A DNA stretch of 64,000 nucleotides from an uncultured Ruminococcus sp. (lineage in GTDB: Bacteria > Bacillota > Clostridia > Oscillospirales > Ruminococcaceae), in the NCBI GenBank assembly GCA_947345935.1, contig CAMZZN010000003.1, forward strand, positions 38,475-102,474, read 5' to 3'. This document shows positions 10,228 through 22,021 of the stretch, one piece after another. The position numbers and the translations under genes are program-made. The notes under the pieces were generated by a model. It did not search any database and was not told where the DNA came from. It worked only from the letters and a program-made list of their open reading frames with translations. Within the stretch, counting starts at the first letter, position 1. Each line of letters begins with the position of its first letter.

Positions 10228-10724
10228 TGGACAACTCCAACCTTCAGGAAATAAAGGATATTCTTCGTTCAAAAAAATTTTCAAAACTGTTTTCAGGCGA
10301 TACCGAAAATACTTTTATCCAGTTTTTCCGCTATCTTTTTGTAGGTGGACTGGCAGCCGTAGTAGACTGGGGAGTGTCATATTTATTATTCAGATTTGCC
10401 TTTCATGAACAAAGCAGTCTGGCAACAGCCGCCAATGGAATTTCATTCGTGGCAGGACTGACGGTCAACTACCTGATAAGCACTTTCTGGATATTTAAAA
10501 ACTCAAATGTCAAGTCACGGCTGAATGAATTTCTTGTCTTTGCAGCCATAGGTCTTGTAGGACTTCTCATGACCATCGGAATAACAGAACTTTTTGAAAT
10601 ATGGCTTTCAGACGCAACAAGCGCTTTCCAGATACTTGCTAAAATAGTTTCTACCGGAGCTGCCTTTTTCTGGAACTTCTTTGCACGAAAAATAATTCTT
10701 TATTCTAAAAAGAACACAAATTAA
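10227..10724 (+). CDS. GtrA family membrane protein
   Basis: FFRYLFVGGLAAVVDWGVSYLLFR ... FVAGLTVNYLISTFWIFKN ... FFWNFFARKIILY. Confidence 0.88.
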   Translation: MDNSNLQEIKDILRSKKFSKLFSGDTENTFIQFFRYLFVGGLAAVVDWGVSYLLFRFAFHEQSSLATAANGISFVAGLTVNYLISTFWIFKNSNVKSRLNEFLVFAAIGLVGLLMTIGITELFEIWLSDATSAFQILAKIVSTGAAFFWNFFARKIILYSKKNTN

Positions 10725-10736
10725 AGAGGTCAAACT

Positions 10737-12590
10737 ATGGAAAAAAATACAAAACACAAAAACGGAAGCAAGGCAAAACAGACAAAAAAATCTCCGGAAC
10801 AGCCCAAAAAATCCGGAGGTACTGCGGTAACTGTTCCCTCCTCGTTTCCGGAAAAGCTTAAATATTACGGCGGTAAGGGCGCTGCTGCCTATAACAAGTA
10901 CAAAAGACCCGTCGGAAAAGTCGTTTCCTACATCATCCCAATAGCGATATTCCTCTACGTGGCATCCGTGGTTATCTATTTTATAACCTCAGCTTACAGA
11001 GCGGAATTCCACTCCGATTGTACGGATACCATACTCTGGGCAAACGCCTCTATCGAGGGCGGCGCAGTTTACGATGAAAATTTCGGATACGCTTGTTTCC
11101 TGCCGTTCGGCATAAACGTCATAATGCAGCCCCTGATAAATATGTTCGGACTTACGATGAAAGCGCATATCTGGGGCATGATGAGCTATTTTATACTGCT
11201 TACGCTTTTCTTCTGCCTTATGCTCAAAGAAATGCATTGGAATATACGAAGCATTCTCATAGCCTGCTCCGTTTTCCTTTCAATGACGGTCTCGTCACAG
11301 AAGCTGAGGGAGATTTTCTGGCAGCATACTATTTACTACACGCTGGGAATACTCTTCATTGTAATTGGTCTTTACCTTTACTTCCATATGCTTAATCTTT
11401 CGGAGAAAATAAAAAGCCTGAATCCGAAAGACACAAAGGGAAAAATCACATTCCTGCGTTTTATGATAGTTTTCGTGTGCCTTGCAGTATTCATTATGTT
11501 TACGGCAACGGACGGAATATCTGCGCTTTCTATATTTGCGATACCTTTCATAGCCGCACTGTTTGCTGAATTCTTCGTAAATACGGACAACAATATTACC
11601 AGTAAAAAAGCTCTTAAAACCATTGCTATGGTCGGTTGCTTCGGAATTATGATCATCCTTGGCATGAAGCTCAACGCAAGATGGGCTGGAGAACTTAAAG
11701 CGGGATATCAGGACGCATACTCCGTTTTCTCTCCTATTTCAGAATGGACAAACAATTTTCACAACTTCCCGCTTGCCTGGATGAAGCTTAACGGCGTACA
11801 GGACGTTGTTTACCAGACAAAAGACAATGGCGAGGCAATCAGGATATCGGATATGGAAGGCATCCAGAACCTTATTTATATACTGTCGTCGCTTATTCTT
11901 CTCGTTATGCCGATAATCGCCTCCTGCTTCTATCCTAAATACAAGAAATCAAAGGACGGTCATATGATTCGCATTTTCGTATGGATGCACTGGGCTTGCA
12001 CGGCGATCGTCCTTATGGGATATTTCTTCGGAGTTCTTTCCGGCGCAGACTGGAGACTTACTCCTATTCTCGGAACTTCGCTTATACTTTCGATCTTCTT
12101 TGTTCACTGGGCGATCTCCACAAATACTCCGATTCAAAGATTAGCCGTATTCCTTTCGATACCTGTACTGATGGTTTCGATGCTCAATCTAAAAGCAGTC
12201 AAAGACATTGAAAAGGATTATCACAAGGCAAACAATCTCTACGGTCTTGCAGAATTCCTTGAGGACGAGGGACTTACCTACGGATACTCTACGTTCTGGC
12301 AAGCTAACGCTATTACGCTTATATCTGATTCAGAAGTCAAGGTACGTGACGTTAATATCGACGACTATGGCGTCACCGCTCGTATTTACCAGTCGTCCAA
12401 GGAATGGTACAAGGATCAGCCCGGACAGAAGGAATACTTCCTCCTGGTAAATCCATATGAATATCAGACCCTTACCAATATACAGAGTCCGCTTCTTATG
12501 GAAAAGACAAAGGAACTTATCGTTAATATAAACAATACGGAATATCATGTTCTTGTATTTGACCACAATTTTATTCCTGAGGTCGTTTAA
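10737..12590 (+). CDS. Large multi-pass membrane protein, possibly GT-C/GtrII-like
   Basis: 617 aa, basic N-terminus then many TM segments; same operon as GtrA; family assignment is inference. Confidence 0.6.
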   Translation: MEKNTKHKNGSKAKQTKKSPEQPKKSGGTAVTVPSSFPEKLKYYGGKGAAAYNKYKRPVGKVVSYIIPIAIFLYVASVVIYFITSAYRAEFHSDCTDTILWANASIEGGAVYDENFGYACFLPFGINVIMQPLINMFGLTMKAHIWGMMSYFILLTLFFCLMLKEMHWNIRSILIACSVFLSMTVSSQKLREIFWQHTIYYTLGILFIVIGLYLYFHMLNLSEKIKSLNPKDTKGKITFLRFMIVFVCLAVFIMFTATDGISALSIFAIPFIAALFAEFFVNTDNNITSKKALKTIAMVGCFGIMIILGMKLNARWAGELKAGYQDAYSVFSPISEWTNNFHNFPLAWMKLNGVQDVVYQTKDNGEAIRISDMEGIQNLIYILSSLILLVMPIIASCFYPKYKKSKDGHMIRIFVWMHWACTAIVLMGYFFGVLSGADWRLTPILGTSLILSIFFVHWAISTNTPIQRLAVFLSIPVLMVSMLNLKAVKDIEKDYHKANNLYGLAEFLEDEGLTYGYSTFWQANAITLISDSEVKVRDVNIDDYGVTARIYQSSKEWYKDQPGQKEYFLLVNPYEYQTLTNIQSPLLMEKTKELIVNINNTEYHVLVFDHNFIPEVV

Positions 12591-12628
12591 AAATCCCCAT
12601 TGATATAATAAAATACGCATACAGAAAT

Positions 12629-12662
12629 AAACCCGAAAGCAATTAAAAATGCTTTCGGGTTT
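12629..12662. terminator. Bidirectional-type rho-independent terminator
   Basis: AAACCCGAAAGCA-...-TGCTTTCGGGTTT then TATTTTA. Confidence 0.8.
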
Positions 12663-12745
12663 ATTTTATGTGATCTCTAATTATTGGCTTATTAACGTAA
12701 ATCAGAATTTTATATTACCATTTTTACAGTTCCTTTCACCTTTAT

Positions 12746-13465
12746 CTAAAGTGGAATCGCTGTAAAATCAATGTTTGCCAACCTTGCCTGCCTGCACAGG
12801 TCCTTTTTCTGTAACTTATATAATTTTCCATCTTTTATAAAATGAGTTCCGCATTGCCGAAATTCAAAGCTGATATTTTTTTGAACACATTGATCCCGAA
12901 TATCCAGAACCCACTCATAATCAAGCGGACGAGCATAATAATCTGACTCGCCGCCAACCACAACTAATTCTATATCTTCCAGATACTTTTTCAAATCCAC
13001 CCTTTCAAGCAAAGGCTGTACGGTAATACACTTGTGTTTAATTGGAAGTGTTTGAAATACAGACAGCTTTTTATCAGCGTTTTTCTGATTTTCTATGGTG
13101 CAACATACAATCACATTATCGTAACCGTCATCCCAATCATCAGGAACACAGTCCATAAAACGTTCAATACGTTTTGTCAGAAATAAAAATATACAGTCCT
13201 GTCGCTCTCGTATCATATACCAGCATTCTCTGCGCCACATATCCGCTTCTTCAATAAGAAAATCTGTAGAAAAACAAAGATAAATCATTCCGGCTTTCAT
13301 TTTGTAGCTGCCGTCCTTCAGTTTCTCCATTGGCTTATAAAAATCCTTTGTTTTCACAATGTCGTTTGTATTGATATTTCTTTTTACATCACCTTTATGA
13401 ATATAGCAGTGTAAGCACCCTTCGCTGCATTTTTTACAGCCTCTCCACGGATTCCACATAGCCAT
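12746..13465 (-). CDS. DUF5131 family protein (phage Gp37/Gp68-like)
   Basis: MAMWNPWRGCKKCSEGCLHCYI..., YLCFSTDFLIEEADMWRRECWYMIRERQDCIFLFLTKR, VVVGGESDYYARPL. Confidence 0.85.
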   Translation of the reverse strand: MAMWNPWRGCKKCSEGCLHCYIHKGDVKRNINTNDIVKTKDFYKPMEKLKDGSYKMKAGMIYLCFSTDFLIEEADMWRRECWYMIRERQDCIFLFLTKRIERFMDCVPDDWDDGYDNVIVCCTIENQKNADKKLSVFQTLPIKHKCITVQPLLERVDLKKYLEDIELVVVGGESDYYARPLDYEWVLDIRDQCVQKNISFEFRQCGTHFIKDGKLYKLQKKDLCRQARLANIDFTAIPL

Positions 13466-13516
13466 AGTTAATTCCTCTCTAAATTCAGACTTTTCTTACT
13501 CTACAGAAATTTATTA

Positions 13517-14170
13517 TCAGCTTATAAACCGCCATTCCACAAATCTTTCCTTCATGAACTGACTGTCATAATGCCTGTCTATAAATTCCTCTATTTCGTT
13601 GGATGGTAACTTTCCCTCGTGGCGTTCTTTCCAGCGCAGAAAACAGGCGCCGGTAACAATAAAATCCACAGCCATGAATACCGAAAAAACAATACATCCA
13701 ATATTCCATATCTTGTTTTCCATATGGCTCAGCAAGCTGTCAAACAGTGGCAGCATCAATTGGAATATCAATCCTACCAGTCCCCATATTATTGTCATTT
13801 TAACACAGATAAGCCCCATAAAATTAAGAGGATAATGACTGTATGTCCACGCCTTCATATTGAGACAGTATTTCAGCAGCAGACCGCAGACAAGTTCTAC
13901 GCCCGAACCAAGAGAGGCATATATAAGAAAACGAATAAATATATTCATACTGCCAAATGCATGACAGGCCGCATAGTATCCTGCAAGACCGAATCCGTAA
14001 ATAATACAGAAAGGTCCCCAGATAGTTACAACGTGAGTTTCCCAGTGATCGTGCATGAAATAATACCACACACCCTCAATGAAAACGCCCATGATACTGC
14101 CTATTATAAACAACCAGAACAACCTCGGATATGTCACCGCCTTTTTGATCCCGCCTGAATTATTTTCCAA
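13517..14170 (-). CDS. Putative ABC-transporter type IV-like membrane protein
   Basis: GVFIEGVWYYFMHDHWETHVVTIWGPFCIIYGFG; multi-TM. Confidence 0.7.
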   Translation of the reverse strand: MENNSGGIKKAVTYPRLFWLFIIGSIMGVFIEGVWYYFMHDHWETHVVTIWGPFCIIYGFGLAGYYAACHAFGSMNIFIRFLIYASLGSGVELVCGLLLKYCLNMKAWTYSHYPLNFMGLICVKMTIIWGLVGLIFQLMLPLFDSLLSHMENKIWNIGCIVFSVFMAVDFIVTGACFLRWKERHEGKLPSNEIEEFIDRHYDSQFMKERFVEWRFIS

Positions 14171-14821
14171 TTATTTGCCCCCCTGTGTGTCAAACGTAAA
14201 TTTTTTCAGTACCGGCACAATCATTCCGCCCACTGCATTTCCAAGAACAACAATGCCAAGATAAAGTATTCCTTCCGCCGTAGGATATGCGGCAAAGTAA
14301 TAGAAGCAGTCCGCAACAGAATGATTGAATCCGCTGAGGATAAATATCATCACCGGTATCGCCGTTCCGAATACAAGAGACGTATCAGCCCCTGTTTCAC
14401 GGCAGCTGCGGGCATTCTGCACGGCAAGGTACATAAGCAGACCGCAGAATATTCCCAGAATAAAGCGGCTTTCTATTGAATCCCCCAGTTTGGTCTCCAT
14501 GATAGCCGAAGCGCTCTGATGTATTTTGTCACCGATTCTGGTAAGCAGAACCAGTCCGGCTGCCAGCGCCGTTCCGCAGATATTCCCGGCAAGAGTCGTC
14601 AGTACTTCAGCTATGTAACCGGGTCTGTTTTCGGGGATATATCCCACTTTGCCGGTGTACAGAGCAAAGCCATAGCGAATTATGGTAAACAGTCCGAAAC
14701 TGAACAGGAATGATCCGACCACCTTATTTTCCGCCATAAGGTATATTATTCCTCCGACGCCGATCATTATACCAGCCGCAATGCCCTTAAAAAAAATACT
14801 TCTGAAAGATTCGTGTTTCAT
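14171..14821 (-). CDS. Formate/nitrite transporter (FNT) family protein
   Basis: FFKGIAAGIMIGVGGIIYLM...VGSFLFSFGLFTIIRYGFALYTGKVG; FILSGFNHSVADCFYY. Confidence 0.88.
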   Translation of the reverse strand: MKHESFRSIFFKGIAAGIMIGVGGIIYLMAENKVVGSFLFSFGLFTIIRYGFALYTGKVGYIPENRPGYIAEVLTTLAGNICGTALAAGLVLLTRIGDKIHQSASAIMETKLGDSIESRFILGIFCGLLMYLAVQNARSCRETGADTSLVFGTAIPVMIFILSGFNHSVADCFYYFAAYPTAEGILYLGIVVLGNAVGGMIVPVLKKFTFDTQGGK

Positions 14822-14957
14822 ATATAACCTCCTATATCATAATATGTTGATTATATCATGAATCTGAGGAAAAGTCAAATAAAACGTCAGAAATCAATTC
14901 TGGATTTTACGGCAGCTATACGAAGAACCTTTATTAATTGATTTTCGCACATAAACA

Positions 14958-14989
14958 AATCCCGAAGTAATTTAACTGCCTTCGGGATT
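14958..14989. terminator. Rho-independent terminator (GNAT gene side)
   Basis: AATCCCGAAG-N12-CTTCGGGATT. Confidence 0.65.
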
Positions 14990-15026
14990 ATTTTTATAAT
15001 CTTTTGTTGCTGCTGTGAATCATAAT

Positions 15027-15542
15027 TTATAACAATATCTTATAGACATCTGCTTGCTCGCCCTCAAAATTAAAACTTCGCTCATAAACGCCGCCATTTT
15101 TTTCGATAGTTCTTATCGACGGCAAATTTGCTTTTTCCACAGCTAAATGTAATTCACTCAAACCTGCATTTTGAGCAATGGATAATATTAATTGCAGCAT
15201 TTCTGTTGCATACCCTTTTCTTCTTTCAGACGGACGAACACTGTATCCACAGTTTCCTAAATCTTTTAGAAATCCCTTTAACGTGTGTCTTAAATCAATG
15301 ATTCCTACAATTCTATCAGTTTCATCAAGTACAAAAAAGGTATCAGTTACTACCCAATCAGGATTTACCGTTTCCTCTCTTGTGTTATCAATTACTGTTT
15401 TAAGCCAATCATCATAGTTTTCAGTTTTATCGAGCAATTCACTGCCATTAATTATCATTTCCTTATTATCAAAGAATTCTTGTCTAAAATCTATTGCCTT
15501 GTTTTTTAATTCCATAGTTGGTCTTACTAATCTGATCTTCAC
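15027..15542 (-). CDS. GNAT family N-acetyltransferase
   Basis: GNCGYSVRPSERRKGYATEMLQLILSIAQNAGLSELHLAVEKANLPSIRTIEKNGG. Confidence 0.9.
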   Translation of the reverse strand: MKIRLVRPTMELKNKAIDFRQEFFDNKEMIINGSELLDKTENYDDWLKTVIDNTREETVNPDWVVTDTFFVLDETDRIVGIIDLRHTLKGFLKDLGNCGYSVRPSERRKGYATEMLQLILSIAQNAGLSELHLAVEKANLPSIRTIEKNGGVYERSFNFEGEQADVYKILL

Positions 15543-15615
15543 TTTAGTTACCTCGTTGAATTATAATATTTTTACTAAGATTATACAGCAAAAAAGTCAT
15601 TATGTCAATAGAAAA

Positions 15616-15654
15616 GCCATAGTATTTTGGACTTATAACCAAAAATACTATGGC
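15616..15654 (-). terminator. groESL operon terminator
   Basis: GCCATAGTATTTT(G)G...CCAAAAATACTATGGC downstream of groEL on the minus strand. Confidence 0.7.
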
Positions 15655-15683
15655 CAAAAATTTCTATATTAGTGCAGACCAGA

Positions 15684-17327
<1,644 letters not shown>

Positions 17328-17364
17328 TCATCAGTATTTCCGATTTTATATAAAAACCGGACGA

Positions 17365-17655
<291 letters not shown>

Positions 17656-17672
17656 TTATTGCCGTTTGTCTA

Positions 17673-17699
17673 TTAGCACTCTCTTTCTATGAGTGCTAA
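17673..17699. promoter_or_regulatory. CIRCE element (HrcA operator)
   Basis: TTAGCACTC-tctttctat-GAGTGCTAA, exact match to consensus with N9. Confidence 0.97.
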
Positions 17700-17863
17700 T
17701 TATATTTTACCACCTTTTTGCAATAAATCAAGAGTATTCCGTCATTTTCATTGATATGCACAATTTAAATTAAAAAATGTTGATTTGATTTATCCCCTTT
17801 AATATAACGATCTGAGCAATAAAAATCCTTTTGTGACCCTTGAATGAAAAGTCTGAAAAACAC

Positions 17864-17892
17864 TTGCAATTATATCAGGCATATGGTATAAT
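17864..17892 (+). promoter_or_regulatory. Sigma-A type promoter for yajC
   Basis: TTGCAA-N17-TATAAT with ATGG extended -10. Confidence 0.7.
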
Positions 17893-17946
17893 ATTACTTA
17901 TATTTGAAAGTTTTAAAAACGAGCAATGCTCAGAATGGAGAAAATC

Positions 17947-18501
17947 ATGAAATTAAAAAAGCTTTTTTCATCCCTTGCCGCCGCTGTTTCTGTATCGGCT
18001 CTGGCAGCATTTACCACAATTTCCGCTTTTGCTGAAGAAGCCGCAGCAGAAACGACTGCAGCAGCAAACAATAATTCGTCGGCTGCAGGAAGCATCTGGG
18101 GATTCCTGCTTCCGCTCATCCTCATGTTCCTGCTCCTCTACTTTATCGCTATCAGACCGCAGAAGAAAAGAGACAGGGAACTTAAAGAAATGCAGAACAG
18201 TCTTGAAGTAGGCGACGAGATCATTACCGGCGGCGGTATAGTAGGAATCGTTGTCCGCACGGGCGACGATACAGTCGTTATTGAAACAGGCGGCGAAAGA
18301 CATAAGCTCAGAATAAAGAAATGGGCAATCACTGAAAACGTTTCCGCAGTTGAACGCTTTAAGGAAATGAAAGCCGCTGCCGCTGTAAAGAAGTCTGATT
18401 CTGCCGGCGTTGCTTCCGCAAAGCTTTCCGATGACGATGACAGCGAATCCGACAAGAAAAAGGAATCTAAAAAGAAGAAAAAGTACTCTGACGAAGAATA
18501 A
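17947..18501 (+). CDS. yajC: Preprotein translocase subunit YajC
   Basis: LLPLILMFLLLYFIAIRPQKKRDRELKEMQNSLEVGDEIITGGGIVGIV; start chosen at MKLKKLFSS. Confidence 0.92.
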   Translation: MKLKKLFSSLAAAVSVSALAAFTTISAFAEEAAAETTAAANNNSSAAGSIWGFLLPLILMFLLLYFIAIRPQKKRDRELKEMQNSLEVGDEIITGGGIVGIVVRTGDDTVVIETGGERHKLRIKKWAITENVSAVERFKEMKAAAAVKKSDSAGVASAKLSDDDDSESDKKKESKKKKKYSDEE

Positions 18502-18511
18502 TAAAACAAAT

Positions 18512-18555
18512 CTCCCCATAGAATTGACTGTACAATTTCTATGGGGAGGTTTTTT
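18512..18555 (+). terminator. Intrinsic terminator/RBS-sequestering hairpin between yajC and the TIGR04086-like gene
   Basis: CTCCCCATAGAA...TTCTATGGGGAG-G-TTTTTT ending at the ATG (18556). Confidence 0.8.
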
Positions 18556-18954
18556 ATGCGTCGTCACCGCCAAAGCCTTTGGACAAACAGCAGACTTAGT
18601 CTGGCAATATCGTCCCTTCTGGGAATTTTTTTCCTGCTTATAACGGCTGTCCTCATTTCAGGATTCGCCTTTTTATTTATATCAGATTTCCGGCTACTCC
18701 GCCTTATTTCCCTTATCCCGGTATTTACCGGGGCTTTCTCCGGTGCGTTTATCTGTGGAAAATACCGCCGCCGCAAAGGTCTTATCTCCGGCGTTGTCTG
18801 CGGTATCGTCATATATGTTCTTATCTGCGCCGCAGGAGCAATCTTTACCGGCAGGCTTACACGTATAAGCAAGCTGCTTCTGCTCGTCACAGCAGGGGCT
18901 ATAGGGGGAATTACAGGTGTAAACTCAAAGCGTCCGAAAAGATTAAGGGATTAG
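18556..18954 (+). CDS. TIGR04086-like small membrane protein
   Basis: MRRHRQSLWTNSRLSLAISSLLGIFFLLITAVLISGFAFLFI..., GGGGAGG RBS; family call moderate. Confidence 0.7.
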   Translation: MRRHRQSLWTNSRLSLAISSLLGIFFLLITAVLISGFAFLFISDFRLLRLISLIPVFTGAFSGAFICGKYRRRKGLISGVVCGIVIYVLICAAGAIFTGRLTRISKLLLLVTAGAIGGITGVNSKRPKRLRD

Positions 18955-18956
18955 CC

Positions 18957-19033
18957 AATGTAGTCAGCTTAAGGAATTCTGTTCCTTATACACTTGTTAA
19001 AGGAGCGGCGTCCTCGCTTAAGTTGACGGCATA
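18957..19033. repeat. Dispersed inverted-repeat family, copy B
   Basis: AATGTAGTCAGCTTAAGGAATTCTGTTCC...CGCTTAAGTTGACGGCAT. Confidence 0.65.
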
Positions 19034-19034
19034 A

Positions 19035-20486
19035 TCAATAATTTCCGGAAGTATCCTCCATAAGTCTGAACTTGATATTATAATAGTTGACTTCTCCGTT
19101 TTTATTTACATGGGCACAGGTCGCAGGAACAGTATCTCCCACTCCGTATGAACTGCTGATAGCATTGTAAAATTCCGTATATGTCCTGACCTTTACACCG
19201 TTTATCTCAGTAATGAAATCTCCTGATTTAAGATCGGTATTTGAAATATCGCAATCATCTGAAATGCTGTCAATGTAGATTCCGGCGAAACCGTCCGGCA
19301 GTTCATATCCCAACTCATCTTCAATGGTCTTTATCTTTGCCTGTTCAGACATATCAATAAGCTGTATGCCAATGCGGAATCTTCCCTGCACATAGCCGTT
19401 ATCGATAAGCTCCTCGATAATGGGGAGAGCCTCATTTATGGTTATTGCAAAACCAAGTCCCTCGTAGCTGCTGTTTACATATTTTGAAGAAGTAATTCCT
19501 ATTACTTCACCACGCAGATTTATGAGCGCTCCGCCGGAATTTCCCGGACTGATATCAGCGTTGGTCTGAATGCACTCCATTTCAAAAGTAGTCTCATCGC
19601 TTCTTATCTTTCTTTTTACAGCAGAAATTATACCGTCCGTTACCGTAAACGACAAATTAACAGGATTTCCGATCGCAATTACCTGTTCGCCTACAACCGC
19701 ATTGTCAGAATTTCCGAAAGTTGCCGGAACAAACTTTACTCCGTTTACCTTAATAACAGCTATGTCCGTTTTCACGTCTCTTCCTACGATCTCAGCCTCA
19801 TATGTGCTGCCGTCACTGGTGCTTACACTATGAAATCCGTCAGCACGCAGCACATGAGCATTGGTAACTATATATCCGTCCTCGTTTAAAACGACTCCCG
19901 AACCGGAACCAATATAATTTCCAGCTTCATAGTCCGGCTTACTGTTATAGGTGAAAATTTCCACGATAGACGGCTTCACCAGCTTTGCCGCTCCCTCTAT
20001 GGAATATTTACCGTTTTTATCCTTTTTCAGAAGCTCATCGTCCGTATCAGGCTGATCCGGCGCTCTGTAAATAACTACCTGCTTACGTTCGGCAAACTTT
20101 TCCAAAGCTTCCTCGCTGTTATGAAGATCCGTGATTATTCCGAAAGCAGCAAAAACAAACGCTGCAGCTATCAGCATGATAAAAAGTATCACCGCCGCTG
20201 CCTCGCCGCTGCCGGCTCTTTTTCTGCCGTGCATTTCTCCTCCCGGAGGCGGAACGGTATTTCCGGCGTCAAGTGTATCTTCAAAACCGATCGGCTCATA
20301 CATAAACTTGTCGTATGAAGTCTGCTGCGGCATGGAGGTATACACCGGCTGATCTATGCTTTCATCGTAATTATTCTCCTCTTCAAAGGTTTCTGATCGA
20401 TGCATAGATTCATACTCGTTTTCATGCGCATCGGATATACCATTTGTAATATTATTATCTCTTTCGTCCATAGTCTGTCCTTTCAT
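19035..20486 (-). CDS. htrA: S1C family trypsin-like serine protease with PDZ domain, membrane anchored (HtrA/DegP-like)
   Basis: GSGSGVVLNEDGYIVTNAHVL, DIAVIKV, ISPGNSGGALINLRGEVIGI; N-terminal TM. Confidence 0.93.
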   Translation of the reverse strand: MKGQTMDERDNNITNGISDAHENEYESMHRSETFEEENNYDESIDQPVYTSMPQQTSYDKFMYEPIGFEDTLDAGNTVPPPGGEMHGRKRAGSGEAAAVILFIMLIAAAFVFAAFGIITDLHNSEEALEKFAERKQVVIYRAPDQPDTDDELLKKDKNGKYSIEGAAKLVKPSIVEIFTYNSKPDYEAGNYIGSGSGVVLNEDGYIVTNAHVLRADGFHSVSTSDGSTYEAEIVGRDVKTDIAVIKVNGVKFVPATFGNSDNAVVGEQVIAIGNPVNLSFTVTDGIISAVKRKIRSDETTFEMECIQTNADISPGNSGGALINLRGEVIGITSSKYVNSSYEGLGFAITINEALPIIEELIDNGYVQGRFRIGIQLIDMSEQAKIKTIEDELGYELPDGFAGIYIDSISDDCDISNTDLKSGDFITEINGVKVRTYTEFYNAISSSYGVGDTVPATCAHVNKNGEVNYYNIKFRLMEDTSGNY

Positions 20487-21996
20487 CCCCTGGCTTCTGC
20501 CTGATCTCCAGATCAGGGACCTGAATTATAAACTTAGTGTACTCGCCGTATACGCTCTTGACCACGATATGTCCTTTATGCAGATGAACGATCTTTCTGG
20601 AAATCGCCAGTCCAAGTCCAAGACCGGAAGCGTCCTTTCCCCTCGAAGCGTCAGTTTTGTAAAAGCGGTCAAATATCTGCTGTATTTCGTTGTCACGCAA
20701 TCCTTCGCCAGTATTCTTGATGCTTACGCAGTTCATTCCGTCATTCCTTTCAAATCCGAAAGTCAAGGCTCCCCCGTAATTTACAAATTTTACGGCGTTC
20801 TCTACCAGATTGTAAATAACCTGCTGCATAAGATCTGCATCAACCACAGCCACAAGCCTATCACTGTCAAGACCGAGTACTTCAAGATTTTTATCCTCAA
20901 TCTTCTTCTCAAACATCAATACTGTCTGTATAACAAGATCAGTAAGATTTGTTTCCCTGAAATTAGGCGTCATTGTTCCGGTTTCAAATTTAGTCATATT
21001 CAACATCGAGGAAATAAGTATTTTCAGTCTCTGTATTTCCTTCGAAACGATAATAAGATACTCATTCTGCCTTGATTTCGGGATAGTTCCATCCAGGATA
21101 CCCGAAACAAAACCGCCGATCGTTGTTATCGGAGTCCGCAGCTCATGCGAAACATTTGCAATAAACATCTTTGAAGCCTCGTCGCTGTTCTTTACATTTT
21201 CTGCAAGAGAGTTTACGTACTGCGCTATTTCTTTTGGAATACCATCAATATCGGTACTGAGCTGCTCGGAAAAATCGCCTTTAACGTACATTTCGCTTAT
21301 TTTCAGGAAATCGTGCTCATAGACGGTCAGTTTTTTTGTTCTGCGGCTAAGAAGTATATATGACAGATATATAACAATTACCGAAATGATGCAGTAAATA
21401 ATTATCATTTTCAGAGTAAAGGCGCTTATATCGTCTGTTCTTCCACAGAAAAGAATATACATTTTTACCCTTTCACCGGAATAATTAACAAAAGTCCTTT
21501 TTGTACCGTACAGCAGATAAGGCTCGCTTTTGGACATATTGCTGGAGTCAAGTTCAAGATATTTCTTTTCCTTGCTTTTGCTGATCTCTTTTTTTATTTC
21601 CGCAGCAAGATCATCCACTTCGCTGCTTGTAACAGATTCTTTGCCGGCAGCCGGAAAACGGTGATCTGCGCTGACGGCTTCTTTGTCATAGTCGCCCTCG
21701 GAAAAAATGCAGTCTCCGTCTTTGTCATAAATGTATATCTTAAGCTTTTCCCCACTTGAAAATCCGTAGTGCAGCTTCTGCATCACATCGCCGGATATAC
21801 TTCCGGAGCGCTTATACTCCTCCTCAAACATACTGATATAAAGCTCGCCGGTCTTTTCAAGCTGCTTCAGTTCCGCATTTCTGTAAATGCGTGATGTGAC
21901 AGATACAAGAATGATCCCGACAAACAGCAGTACTGAAATGATAATAATGAATGAAAATTTAAACAGCTTATGATAAGAACTTTCTTTGTAATTCAA
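20455..21996 (-). CDS. Sensor histidine kinase
   Basis: SHELRTPITTIGGFVSGILDG H-box, DASGLGLGLAISRKIVHLHKGHI; TTG start at 21996 preceded by AGGAGG; ORF track extension to 22095 probably not translated. Confidence 0.92.
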   Translation of the reverse strand: MNYKESSYHKLFKFSFIIIISVLLFVGIILVSVTSRIYRNAELKQLEKTGELYISMFEEEYKRSGSISGDVMQKLHYGFSSGEKLKIYIYDKDGDCIFSEGDYDKEAVSADHRFPAAGKESVTSSEVDDLAAEIKKEISKSKEKKYLELDSSNMSKSEPYLLYGTKRTFVNYSGERVKMYILFCGRTDDISAFTLKMIIIYCIISVIVIYLSYILLSRRTKKLTVYEHDFLKISEMYVKGDFSEQLSTDIDGIPKEIAQYVNSLAENVKNSDEASKMFIANVSHELRTPITTIGGFVSGILDGTIPKSRQNEYLIIVSKEIQRLKILISSMLNMTKFETGTMTPNFRETNLTDLVIQTVLMFEKKIEDKNLEVLGLDSDRLVAVVDADLMQQVIYNLVENAVKFVNYGGALTFGFERNDGMNCVSIKNTGEGLRDNEIQQIFDRFYKTDASRGKDASGLGLGLAISRKIVHLHKGHIVVKSVYGEYTKFIIQVPDLEIRQKPGDERTDYGRKR

Positions 21997-22021
21997 AACA
22001 AAACGCCTCCTACAAAAAAGC

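Noticed and set aside
13619-14158. 179-aa plus-strand ORF opposite the membrane protein gene
   Set aside because: Low-complexity antisense translation, no domain, gene on the other strand better supported.
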